Source: Paenibacillus sp. OV219
GTDB taxonomy: Bacteria > Bacillota > Bacilli > Paenibacillales > Paenibacillaceae
Direction of reading: 5' to 3'
Length of the DNA: 64,000 bases
Assembly (NCBI RefSeq): GCF_900110075.1
Contig: NZ_FOCJ01000001.1
Location: 62,001 to 126,000 of the forward strand
The notes below the pieces were generated by a model. The model was not told where the DNA came from and ran no database searches. It worked only from the letters and a program-made list of their open reading frames with translations. Shown piece after piece: positions 18,200 through 25,910 of this stretch. The stretch's first letter is position 1, and every line of letters begins with the position of its first letter. A program made the position numbers and the translations under genes.

Positions 18200-19114
18200 A
18201 TGTTTCTTATTATCCCTGGATTCCTTATCCTGGGATTCTTTTTTTCTGAGCAGCTGGGGCGGTTCGTTCCGGCTGTGCCTTATTGCTTCGCATTCGTGAC
18301 GCTCACGATGGCGATCGGCTGCGGCCTGCAACAGCTGAAGTCGGTACTGAGGCGTCCTGGTGTCATGCTGTGGACGTTCGCGCTCGCGCATATCGTATCG
18401 CCGCTGCTTGCTTATGGGCTTGGAGGGCTGCTCTTTGGCTTCGACTCCCCTTATGTCGTCGGACTCGTGCTGTTTACAATCATACCGCTTGGCGTTTCTA
18501 CAGTGCTGTGGGTCGGCATGTCCGAGGGCAGTGTGCCGCTTATGCTGGCGATGGTCGTCGTTGATTCGGCACTTAGTCCGATCGTCGTGCCGTCAGGTAT
18601 TCAGCTGTTGTTCCATACTTCTGTGGAAGCCAATACAACAGCAATGATCGGCGATTTGCTCCTTATCATCGTTGCGCCAACAATTGTAGGCGTCCTTCTC
18701 CATGAATTGTCGAAGGGTCGCATTCAGAAAGCGGTGCAGCCGTATGCCGCGCCGATGTCGAAGCTCTGCTTCACTGCTGTGGTCATGTTGAACGCAGCAG
18801 CGATTGCACCGTCGACTGAAGCGCTGCGAGGCGATCTGTTCCGAGTAGTACCGTCGGCACTCGTGCTCGTGGGCATCTGTTATGCGGTTGGCTATTTTGG
18901 CACATCGCACTATCGCAATCGCGAAGTACAGGTGACAGTCTCCTATGCTACAGGCATGCGCAATATCTCGCTTGGCGTCGTGCTGGCGATGAGCTATTTC
19001 AGCCCGCTTGCCGCCGTTCCAGTCGTCCTGTCAATCTTAATTCAACAGCCTCTCGCTACGTTACATCACTATTTTTTACGAAATCGTAGAAAAGTTACGG
19101 AAAACCCTTCATAG
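18200..19114 (+). CDS. Bile acid:sodium symporter (BASS/SBF) family transporter
   Basis: From ATG 18200 the product has 304 residues and about nine hydrophobic helices. Features include 'FVTLTMAIGCGLQQLK' after TM2 and 'SYATGMRNISLGVVLAMSYF' near the end, typical of the 10-TM sodium/organic anion fold. The start is uncertain: the frame is open upstream to overlap the fumarase end, but no well-placed ATG/GTG with a ribosome binding site exists, and GAAGG stands 12 bp before 18200. Bacterial members move organic acids such as pantoate or 2-keto acids. The substrate here is unknown. Confidence 0.8.
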   Translation: MFLIIPGFLILGFFFSEQLGRFVPAVPYCFAFVTLTMAIGCGLQQLKSVLRRPGVMLWTFALAHIVSPLLAYGLGGLLFGFDSPYVVGLVLFTIIPLGVSTVLWVGMSEGSVPLMLAMVVVDSALSPIVVPSGIQLLFHTSVEANTTAMIGDLLLIIVAPTIVGVLLHELSKGRIQKAVQPYAAPMSKLCFTAVVMLNAAAIAPSTEALRGDLFRVVPSALVLVGICYAVGYFGTSHYRNREVQVTVSYATGMRNISLGVVLAMSYFSPLAAVPVVLSILIQQPLATLHHYFLRNRRKVTENPS

Positions 19115-19130
19115 TTGAGGGTTTTTTTTT
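19101..19130 (+). terminator. BASS gene terminator
   Basis: AAAACCCT and AGGGTTTT enclose TCATAGTTG. The T tract is nine long. The stop codon lies in the loop. Confidence 0.85.
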
Positions 19131-19272
19131 ATCTGTTCTTATATATCCAACAACTTCTTGAGGATATCGTTTGGTAGAGGTGGTACATTACTACTCGGAA
19201 CAACCTTGTAACTGCTTTATAGCAGGCAACTTCTTATTACAACATTGTCTTTGACAAAGGAGAAACGACAAG

Positions 19273-19665
19273 ATGAAAAAGATGATGATGGCTGTAGTTG
19301 TACTAGGTCTATTATTTAGCGTTGCAGGACAAGCATCCGCAAGCACGAGTGACTATGGTTATGGCGATTGTGCGTTTCTGACAAAGATGTCGGTTACTAG
19401 CGGTAAGGCATATATTAGCTATGATTTGTTTACGATTCGTGATGGCGAGTTTGGAACTGAATTTGTGAACAGTAATAAAAAGATTAGAACGGCTCCAGTT
19501 TCACCGCTTGTACAAATTTTTGTAGAGAATGAAGCGGATAATAGTAATCCAACAAAGCTAATTTCACTTGCTGATTTCAAGAAAATAATGAAGCCCAACA
19601 AGCCTTTTGAAATAGAAATGAAAAACGGTAAGCTTGTAAAAATCACTGAAATCATCGGCGGCTAA
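19273..19665 (+). CDS. Secreted hypothetical protein (130 aa)
   Basis: AAAGGAG lies 11 bp before the ATG. Residues 1-23 form a signal peptide ending in 'ASA'. The mature part is about 105 residues, predicted beta-rich, with one cysteine and a Lys/Glu-rich end. No family is recognised. It stands alone between two terminators. AT content is higher than in the neighbours, which may point to later acquisition. Confidence 0.65.
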   Translation: MKKMMMAVVVLGLLFSVAGQASASTSDYGYGDCAFLTKMSVTSGKAYISYDLFTIRDGEFGTEFVNSNKKIRTAPVSPLVQIFVENEADNSNPTKLISLADFKKIMKPNKPFEIEMKNGKLVKITEIIGG

Positions 19666-19679
19666 TGAATAACAATGAA

Positions 19680-19706
19680 GCACTCCTAATTTGGGGTGCT
19701 TTTTTT
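19680..19706 (+). terminator. Terminator of the 130-aa secreted protein gene
   Basis: GCACTCC-TAATTT-GGGGTGC with one wobble pair, then seven T residues. Confidence 0.85.
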
Positions 19707-19788
19707 GTTGCTTATGAAGTAGATCGTTTGACTGTTCTTTTCATCATATCCCAAGAATGATATAGGCTTAGTTAGCGTACTGAACGGT

Positions 19789-19805
19789 TTTACAAAAACT
19801 TAACA
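19789..19805 (+). promoter_or_regulatory. PhoP-box-like direct repeat upstream of the PhoR-type kinase
   Basis: TTTACA (19789-19794), 5 bp AAAAC, TTAACA (19800-19805) matches the Bacillus Pho box, TTAACA-like hexamers on an 11-bp period. It is 73-89 bp before the kinase start and would allow autoregulation by the linked response regulator. Confidence 0.45.
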
Positions 19806-19877
19806 ATAAGGCGACTGGCGCTAGAAGCTAAGGACAGGTACCATGTTAAGTGAACGATTCGGCTTGGAGGTAAGAAG

Positions 19878-21686
19878 ATGAACAGCTTTCGCATGCGGCT
19901 TACGCTTATTCTGATCGCTATGATCGGACTGGCAGTATTAGCAGCCGGATTATTTATGGGCAAGACGTACCGGGTCAACCATCTCGATGCATTGCAAGAT
20001 AATATGACGCGCGAGATGAAGATCATCCTGGACCAGATGGAATGGCGCTCAGGTGAACCTGATTCGCTATACAAGTACTACACAGGTAAAGCGCAGCGTC
20101 TGAAAACCATCACGGATACGCGCATCACCTTCATTCGGAGCGATGGTGTCGTGCTTGGCGATTCCGACCACGATCCGAAGACGATGGACAACCATCTCAC
20201 GCGCGAAGAAGTCATTGAAGCGAAGCAGAGCGGCGTTGGATGGACGACTCGCCATAGCGAAACGATTAATGAGAATTTGCTTTATGTTGCGATGCTGGTT
20301 AATCCGAACAATCCGGAGCATTCCGATATTATTCGGATGGCGCTTAGCTTGCAGAAGGTTGACGAGAGCATCCAACACGTATGGGCGGCACTTATTGTTG
20401 GACTTGTCATTCTGTTCGTTGCCGCTGCGCTCATCAGCTTCCGTGTCGCGCAAGGTTTGACCCGGCCGCTTGAGCAGATTACGCGCGTATCCAAGCGGAT
20501 TAAGAATCTTGATTACCGCGCGCGCGTCGAAGTGACGCGGCATGATGAGATCGGCGAACTCGGACTCGCTATTAATGCGATGGCGGACAGCTTGCAAGAG
20601 CAGATGTCGCGCATTCATACGAATGAGAGCCAACTCGCAAGCGTGCTTGATAACATGATCAACGGTGTTGTGAGCATTAACAGCAGCGGCAACATCCTGC
20701 TACTCAATCGCCGGGCTGAAGAATTCCTAGGCTTCTCTGCCAAAGAGCTGGTCGGGCATCACTTCGCTTCCGCGAAGCAGCAGTACGAGCTGACGCAGAT
20801 TATTCAAGAGGCGCTGGAGCGGAGAGAGCATCTGCGGGATGAGATTACGTTTTATTTCCCAGAGGAGCGGTTGCTTGACTTGAACCTTGTGCCGATCTTC
20901 GATGAGGAAGAGGACAACAAGTTTGAAGGCGTGCTGCTCGTTCTGCAGGACGTGACCGCCATTCGCAGGCTGGAGCGGATGCGCAGTGAGTTCGTTGCGA
21001 ATGTCTCCCATGAGTTGAAGACGCCGGTTACAGCGGTCAAAGGGTTCGCTGAGACGCTGTTGGGCGGTGCTGTGAACGATCCGGAGACGGCGCGTTCCTT
21101 CCTGCAAATCATCTATGATGAGAGCGACCGGCTGAACCGGCTGATCGGTGACATTCTGGAGCTGTCGAAGATCGAGTCACGCCGTGTTCCGCTGCTGTAT
21201 TCGCCTGTTGAGCTGTCTTCGTTCATGGAGAAAACGATGGAGCTGATGAGCGCTGAAGCGGTGCGCAAAAATATTCGTTTGTCGACGAAAGTGGACCCTG
21301 GCGTCTATGTTGAGGTTGATGAGGATCGATTGCGGCAGATCATCATGAATTTGTTAGCCAATGGCATAAACTATACGTCAGATGGCGGCTCCGTATCCAT
21401 TGCAGTGGAACCGGTTCTCGGACCAGGGCAGACGCTGGAAGATAATTATGAACATATTCGCATTCATATTTCGGATACGGGCATGGGCATTCCGAAGAAA
21501 GATTTGCCACGTATCTTTGAGCGATTTTACCGAGTGGATAAGGCAAGGTCGCGCAGCTCAGGCGGTACCGGACTTGGCCTATCCATCGTCAAGCATCTCG
21601 TGGAGCTTCATAAAGGAACGATTACCGTCGATAGTAAAGTCGGGATCGGCTCTACCTTTACCATTGAACTGCCAGTCATTCAATAA
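19878..21686 (+). CDS. PhoR/PnpS-type sensor histidine kinase
   Basis: The 602-residue kinase has TM1 at about 7-28, an extracellular domain to about 165, TM2 at about 167-187, then HAMP (to about 240) and PAS (about 250-360). A HisKA domain follows with 'FVANVSHELKTPVTAVKG' (phosphoacceptor His about 378), then HATPase with N, G1 'DTGMGIPKKDLPRIFERF' and G2 'GGTGLGLSI' boxes. TM-loop-TM-HAMP-PAS order is that of PhoR, the phosphate starvation sensor, although WalK has a similar layout. The Pho-box-like repeat upstream favours PhoR. The usual regulator-then-kinase order is reversed here. Confidence 0.85.
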   Translation: MNSFRMRLTLILIAMIGLAVLAAGLFMGKTYRVNHLDALQDNMTREMKIILDQMEWRSGEPDSLYKYYTGKAQRLKTITDTRITFIRSDGVVLGDSDHDPKTMDNHLTREEVIEAKQSGVGWTTRHSETINENLLYVAMLVNPNNPEHSDIIRMALSLQKVDESIQHVWAALIVGLVILFVAAALISFRVAQGLTRPLEQITRVSKRIKNLDYRARVEVTRHDEIGELGLAINAMADSLQEQMSRIHTNESQLASVLDNMINGVVSINSSGNILLLNRRAEEFLGFSAKELVGHHFASAKQQYELTQIIQEALERREHLRDEITFYFPEERLLDLNLVPIFDEEEDNKFEGVLLVLQDVTAIRRLERMRSEFVANVSHELKTPVTAVKGFAETLLGGAVNDPETARSFLQIIYDESDRLNRLIGDILELSKIESRRVPLLYSPVELSSFMEKTMELMSAEAVRKNIRLSTKVDPGVYVEVDEDRLRQIIMNLLANGINYTSDGGSVSIAVEPVLGPGQTLEDNYEHIRIHISDTGMGIPKKDLPRIFERFYRVDKARSRSSGGTGLGLSIVKHLVELHKGTITVDSKVGIGSTFTIELPVIQ

Positions 21687-21708
21687 AGGAGGACGGGTAG
21701 TTCTGCAA

Positions 21709-21724
21709 GAGGGGTTTACCCCTC
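21709..21724 (+). other. Intercistronic hairpin preceded by an orphan Shine-Dalgarno
   Basis: GAGGGG-TTTA-CCCCTC is a perfect 6-bp GC stem between kinase and regulator genes. It has no T tract. AAAGGAGG sits at the kinase stop (21684-21692), but no start codon follows at usable distance. A TATGAT -10-like element is near 21739. The role may be mRNA processing or differential expression. Confidence 0.4.
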
Positions 21725-21813
21725 AATAGAAACAGTGCTATGATAAAAAGGAATTGTAGAACGTGAAACCATAGCCATGGTCATGTTGCGGGCATGGTAG
21801 TTTGGGGGTCAAC

Positions 21814-22533
21814 ATGTCACAGAAAGTGTTGGTCATCGAAGACGAGCCGACATTGGCAAGGTTGTTATCGTACAACCTGTCGCAGGAAGGTTATGATACG
21901 ACGGTTATTGATCATGGGACTGAGGGCTTGCAGGTTGCGCTGCAGCGGTCTTTTGATCTTATTATTCTCGATATTATGCTGCCTGGAATGAATGGATTTG
22001 AAATTTTGTCACGGCTGCGCCAAAGCGGCAATCGGACGCCCGTTATCGTGCTGACTGCACGCAATGCGGAAGAAGAAGTTGTACAAGGCCTAAAGCGCGG
22101 CGCAGATGATTACATGACCAAGCCGTTCGGCGTTGCTGAGCTGCTGGCGCGTGTATCGGCTGTACTTCGCAGAACCGGACAGGATGAGGCGCAGCTGACG
22201 GAATCGAATGACAAAGTCATCACAGCAGGCGACTTGGCTATCTACCCGGAACGGTATGAAGTCATTCTGAATGGCGAGACGGTACCGCTTCGTCCGAAAG
22301 AGTTCGAGGTATTGCTCTATCTGGTGCAGCGTCCCGGAGTTGTCGTCACTCGCGATGATCTCATGAATGTTGTCTGGGGGTTTGATTATATCGGCGGGCA
22401 GCGAACCGTTGACGTGCATGTCAGCTCGCTGCGTAAGAAGCTGGAGCTCGGACAGCAGTCCGTTGAAATTGAATCTATCCGCGGCGTCGGCTACAAGCTT
22501 GTAATGCCAAGAAAGCTCGGATCACCCAAATAA
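21814..22533 (+). CDS. OmpR-family response regulator (PhoP type)
   Basis: ATG 21814 is preferred over TTG 21802 because TTTGGGGGTC precedes it. The 239-residue protein has a receiver domain with 'VIEDEP', Asp53 in 'LIILDIMLPG', 'LTAR' and 'TKPF', and a winged-helix effector domain with 'LRPKEFEVLLYL' and 'QRTVDVHVSSLRKKL'. It is the evident partner of the upstream kinase, 127 bp away. The phosphate-regulon assignment is from kinase type and the upstream repeat. WalR is a less likely alternative, since the yycHIJ genes are absent. Confidence 0.87.
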   Translation: MSQKVLVIEDEPTLARLLSYNLSQEGYDTTVIDHGTEGLQVALQRSFDLIILDIMLPGMNGFEILSRLRQSGNRTPVIVLTARNAEEEVVQGLKRGADDYMTKPFGVAELLARVSAVLRRTGQDEAQLTESNDKVITAGDLAIYPERYEVILNGETVPLRPKEFEVLLYLVQRPGVVVTRDDLMNVVWGFDYIGGQRTVDVHVSSLRKKLELGQQSVEIESIRGVGYKLVMPRKLGSPK

Positions 22534-22553
22534 GGTGATCGGGTTTTTTTTTT
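22518..22553 (+). terminator. Terminator of the response regulator gene
   Basis: GATCACC/GGTGATC with a 7-nt loop that holds the stop codon, then GGG and ten T residues. Confidence 0.85.
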
Positions 22554-22617
22554 GCACACCAAATTGGCAGCAAATAATGGTAATATGACCTTAACTACGG
22601 TATGGAGGTGTAAGAGA

Positions 22618-23382
22618 GTGGTCGCTTTCGGTTGGTGCAAAGGAATTGAGGATGCAAAGCTGCTCGGTGAATATGGATTTGATTACATCGAGTGTGGACT
22701 GCAGCAGCTGCAATTAGAGAATGAGGCGTTGTTTCGTGAGACGCTGCCTGCTTATTTGAACAGTCCGCTGCCTGTACGGACGTTCAATCTGTTCTTTCCA
22801 GGTGATATGCGCATCGTAGGTGCAGAGCTGGACCCGGATCGGGTACGTCGGTACATCCACCGAGGGGCAGAGGCGATGAATCGAATCGGTGCGAGCATTG
22901 CGGTGCTTGGCAGCGGAAGGTCCCGCCACATCCCAGAGGGCTACGAGCGGGCAAGAGCAGAGGATCAGATGCTGAATGTGCTAAGCTGGATCGCCGAGGA
23001 ATTCGCAGGCACCGGCGTGACACTGGCAATTGAACCGCTTAACAAGAAAGAGACGAATCTCATGAACAGTGTCGCTGAAGCCGTCAGCTTCGCCAAGCAG
23101 ATCAACCACCCGTCGGTACAGGTGCTGGCTGATTTCTATCATATGGATGAAGAGAACGAACCGCTGGAAACGATAACGTTGCATAAGGATTGGCTCGCGC
23201 ACATCCATATCGCGGATACAGGCCGATTGTCTCCAGGAACAGGGCAATATCCGTATGCGGCGTTTGCACAGCAGCTGAAGGATGCCGGCTACAGCGGCAT
23301 GATCTCCGCGGAATGTACGGTCCATAAGCCGGAGGATGAGCTGCCGGCTAGCCTTGCTTTCATGAAGCAGATGTTCTTGTAA
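22618..23382 (+). CDS. Sugar phosphate isomerase/epimerase (xylose isomerase-like TIM barrel)
   Basis: GTG 22618 follows GGAGG by 9 bp; the longer frame from 22552 overlaps the upstream terminator. The 254-residue TIM-barrel protein has 'LAIEPLNKKETN', 'VLADFYHM', 'HIHIADTGR' and 'SAECT', the metal-binding Glu/Asp/His/Glu set of the AP_endonuc_2 family (tagatose epimerase and hexulose isomerase relatives). It should epimerise or isomerise a sugar or inositol derivative. It is in the same region as a Gfo/Idh/MocA oxidoreductase, a common partner. Confidence 0.82.
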   Translation: MVAFGWCKGIEDAKLLGEYGFDYIECGLQQLQLENEALFRETLPAYLNSPLPVRTFNLFFPGDMRIVGAELDPDRVRRYIHRGAEAMNRIGASIAVLGSGRSRHIPEGYERARAEDQMLNVLSWIAEEFAGTGVTLAIEPLNKKETNLMNSVAEAVSFAKQINHPSVQVLADFYHMDEENEPLETITLHKDWLAHIHIADTGRLSPGTGQYPYAAFAQQLKDAGYSGMISAECTVHKPEDELPASLAFMKQMFL

Positions 23383-23423
23383 TAAGCCGAACGAGCCAGC
23401 CAGTCATCCAGTCATCCAGTTGG

Positions 23424-24293
23424 CTAGGCGCGGTTCCACTCCAACATGCGCTTCTGGAACTGCTTCGGCGAGCAATCATTATACTTCTTGAACATCTTAT
23501 AGAAATGCGCCATATTCGGCATCCCGATACAGTCTCCAACTTCCGAGACGCTAAGATCCTTCGTCAGCAGAATACGCTCCGCCCACTTGATCTTGCGGTA
23601 GTTCACATATTCAGTGAACGACAGGCCAATCGCCTTCTTGAAGAATTTCACGAAGTAGTAATAGCTCATATTGGCGAGCTTAGACACTTCATCGACTTGA
23701 ATGCGGGCTTCAAGATGCTCCTCTACATAATCGATGACGCCGCGCAGCCGAGCCCGGTCGAAGTCTACATGATCGGCAAGGACCTTACGTGAATCGCCTC
23801 GAATAAGGATCAGCAGCAGCTTCTTTATCAGCATGCTGACAGCGAGCTCGTAGCCGTTCTGCTTCGACGTCACTTCCTGCAGCACGGTACGGACACAATC
23901 GGCAGCTTCCGCTCTGGCCAGTTCATTTTCTTGGAAAATATAATTCGCGCGGCTGAGCGGATTTTTCGTTTCTGAGAAAAATCGCATATATGGCATCGAG
24001 CTCTGGTCAATGAATTGCTCCAAGTCGAATTGCAGCACGATATAGTTGAGCGGGCCGGCTAAGCTGCGGTCGCGGTGAAGCTGTCTGGCTCCGATGAGAG
24101 CGATGTCGCCACTTTGAAGTTTTACACACTCATCCTCGATATTGACATCGAGCTCGCCGTTCAATATTAGCAGCAACTCAATCTCACGATGATAGTGCCA
24201 ATCTATGAACAAATCGTTGTCACGGCTAGACTGATACACCTTTATAGACAATAGAGGGTTTTCATAAACAACCTTCTCATTATAGAATTCCAC
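23424..24293 (-). CDS. AraC-family transcriptional regulator with cupin sensor
   Basis: GTG 24293 is preferred because AAAGGTGG lies just upstream; it gives 289 residues. The N-terminal half is a cupin sugar-sensing domain ('DWHYHREIELLLILNGE', 'GDIALIGARQLHRD'). The C-terminal 100 residues contain two helix-turn-helix units with 'QVDEVSKLANMSYYYFVKFFKKAIG' features and the closing 'VGDCIGMPNMAHFYKMFKKY' family signature. It is divergent from the Gfo/Idh/MocA gene, so it probably controls that gene in response to its sugar substrate. Confidence 0.87.
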   Translation of the reverse strand: MEFYNEKVVYENPLLSIKVYQSSRDNDLFIDWHYHREIELLLILNGELDVNIEDECVKLQSGDIALIGARQLHRDRSLAGPLNYIVLQFDLEQFIDQSSMPYMRFFSETKNPLSRANYIFQENELARAEAADCVRTVLQEVTSKQNGYELAVSMLIKKLLLILIRGDSRKVLADHVDFDRARLRGVIDYVEEHLEARIQVDEVSKLANMSYYYFVKFFKKAIGLSFTEYVNYRKIKWAERILLTKDLSVSEVGDCIGMPNMAHFYKMFKKYNDCSPKQFQKRMLEWNRA

Positions 24294-24343
24294 GGTTACC
24301 ACCTTTCCAATAGCAATATCGCATAAAAGCATACCTATTTTCG

Positions 24344-24377
24344 GAACTATACTTTTGACGAAATAATGAACTATACT
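24344..24377. promoter_or_regulatory. Direct repeat in the AraC/oxidoreductase divergent region
   Basis: GAACTATACT occurs at 24344-24353 and again at 24368-24377, a 24-bp period. AraC proteins often bind direct half-sites about two helical turns apart, and this one lies between the regulator and its likely target. Confidence 0.4.
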
Positions 24378-24459
24378 ATTCCTAATGTGTGCCACTCTAT
24401 CTGTGTGGACATGCATACACAAATTATATCATTTCATGGCTCATGGAGGTAGAAAATTA

Positions 24460-25539
24460 ATGGCAAAGGCACGTATTGGTATTATTGGCTGCGGCGGTAT
24501 CGCTAACGGCAAACATCTCCCAAGCTTGGCTCAAGTTAAAGAAGCGGAAATCGTAGCTTTCTGCGATATTATCGTAGAGAAAGCAGAGCAAGCGAAAGCG
24601 AAATACGGAACTGAAGAAGCAAAAGTATACACAGATTATAAAGAACTTCTCAAAGACGGTTCGATCGACGTCATCCACGTTTGTACGCCAAACGATTCCC
24701 ACGCGGTCATCTCCATCGACGCTCTGGAAGCTGGCAAGCACGTGCTTTGCGAGAAGCCAATGGCTAAGACAGCAGCTGACGCTCGTCGTATGCTTGAAGT
24801 TGCACAACGTACTGGCAAGAAGCTTAGCATCGGTTACAACAACCGTTACCGTGCTGACAGCCGTTACCTGAAGCAAGTTTGCCAAGAAGGCGAGCTTGGT
24901 GAAATCTACTTCGCGAAAGCACACGCGATTCGTCGCCGTGCCGTTCCAACTTGGGGAGTATTCCTCGACGAAGAGAAACAAGGCGGCGGACCGCTTATCG
25001 ATATCGGTACTCACGCGCTTGACCTCGTGCTGTGGATGATGGACAACTACAAGCCGAAAGTCGTTCTTGGCCGCACTTACCACAAGCTGTCGCAAACGGA
25101 GAACGCTGCTAACGCTTGGGGCCCTTGGGATCCAGCGAAATTCACTGTTGAAGATTCCGCTTTCGCGATGATCACAATGGAGAACGGTGCAACAGTTATC
25201 CTTGAGTCCAGCTGGGCACTCAACACGCTTGAAGTGGACGAAGCTAAAGTATCCCTCAGCGGTACTAAAGCAGGCGCTGACATGAAAGACGGTCTTCGCA
25301 TCAACGGCGAGAAAAACAGCCGTCTCTATGTAAACAATGTAGAACTGAACAGTGGCGGCGTAGCTTTCTACGAAGGCGCATCCGAAGCTCCAGAGGTGCT
25401 TGAAGCATCGATGTGGATCGACGCTGTACTGAACGATAAAGAAACTTTCGTGAAACCAGAGCAAGCGCTTGTCGTTTCCGAAATTCTTGAAGCGATCTAC
25501 GAGTCTTCCCGCACTGGTAAGGCTGTTTACTTCGAATAG
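24460..25539 (+). CDS. Gfo/Idh/MocA family NAD(P)-dependent oxidoreductase
   Basis: ATG 24460 follows GGAGGT by 9 bp and gives 359 residues. The N-terminus 'ARIGIIGCGGIANGKHLP' is the dinucleotide-binding motif, 'HVLCEKPMAK' carries the family EKP lysine, and 'GGGPLIDIGTHALDLVLWMM' holds the catalytic His/Asp region. It should oxidise or reduce a sugar or inositol-type substrate. Codon use is strongly biased to C-ending, highly expressed codons compared with neighbours. It has its own strong terminator and a divergent AraC regulator. Confidence 0.9.
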   Translation: MAKARIGIIGCGGIANGKHLPSLAQVKEAEIVAFCDIIVEKAEQAKAKYGTEEAKVYTDYKELLKDGSIDVIHVCTPNDSHAVISIDALEAGKHVLCEKPMAKTAADARRMLEVAQRTGKKLSIGYNNRYRADSRYLKQVCQEGELGEIYFAKAHAIRRRAVPTWGVFLDEEKQGGGPLIDIGTHALDLVLWMMDNYKPKVVLGRTYHKLSQTENAANAWGPWDPAKFTVEDSAFAMITMENGATVILESSWALNTLEVDEAKVSLSGTKAGADMKDGLRINGEKNSRLYVNNVELNSGGVAFYEGASEAPEVLEASMWIDAVLNDKETFVKPEQALVVSEILEAIYESSRTGKAVYFE

Positions 25540-25560
25540 TAGATTTATTGTAAGAAGTAA

Positions 25561-25597
25561 GAAGCCGAGGATGGTTCGCAATCCTCGGCTTCTTTTT
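25561..25597 (+). terminator. Strong terminator after the oxidoreductase
   Basis: GAAGCCGAGGAT and ATCCTCGGCTTC form a perfect 12-bp stem with loop GGTTCGCA and a TTTTT tail. Confidence 0.92.
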
Positions 25598-25737
25598 GCA
25601 TTCGCTCGACTCTTCAACTTCATTCGACAAAATGAGCCTACATTCTGCTTCTTTCGCTATATACAACAAATTTTAAAAAAGAATATAATGAAATTGAAGA
25701 TATTGGAAGCGCTAGCAGATCAATTAAAACCTAATGC

Positions 25738-25867
25738 TCTTGACAAAGGCAAACTTCTGGAAACAGTAGGACGCAAAGCCGTGGCCTAAGGCATCATACG
25801 ATGCTAAGGTAGACAAGGCTGCCAGGGTAATGGAATCCATCCATTATTCGGGGTGGATTTTTTTATT
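25738..25867 (+). promoter_or_regulatory. Cyclic di-GMP-I (GEMM-I) riboswitch with intrinsic terminator
   Basis: The aptamer core is clear: GGCAAAC at 25748, a GAAA tetraloop-like GGAAAC at 25759, GGACGCAAAGCC at 25769-25780, GGCCTAAGG at 25783-25791 and the receptor stem GGTAGACAAGGCTGCC at 25808-25823. The order matches the Vibrio Vc2 type. A terminator hairpin follows: AATCCATCC (25834-25842), loop, GGGTGGATT (25851-25859) and a T tract. A TATAAT -10 sits at 25684. The gene start at 25911 lies after the terminator, so c-di-GMP is predicted to control read-through into the two MHYT genes. Whether it switches on or off cannot be read. Confidence 0.9.
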
Positions 25868-25910
25868 GTCTATTTTCCTTATTCATAATGTCACTGGCTC
25901 TGGAGGAACT

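Noticed and set aside
25688..25789. Possible 33-residue peptide gene
   Set aside because: It lacks a ribosome binding site, and its DNA is the c-di-GMP-I aptamer; the apparent conservation is RNA structure.
25830..25910. Upstream ATG for the MHYT kinase
   Set aside because: It lies in the riboswitch terminator and has no ribosome binding site; ATG 25911 has GGAGG.
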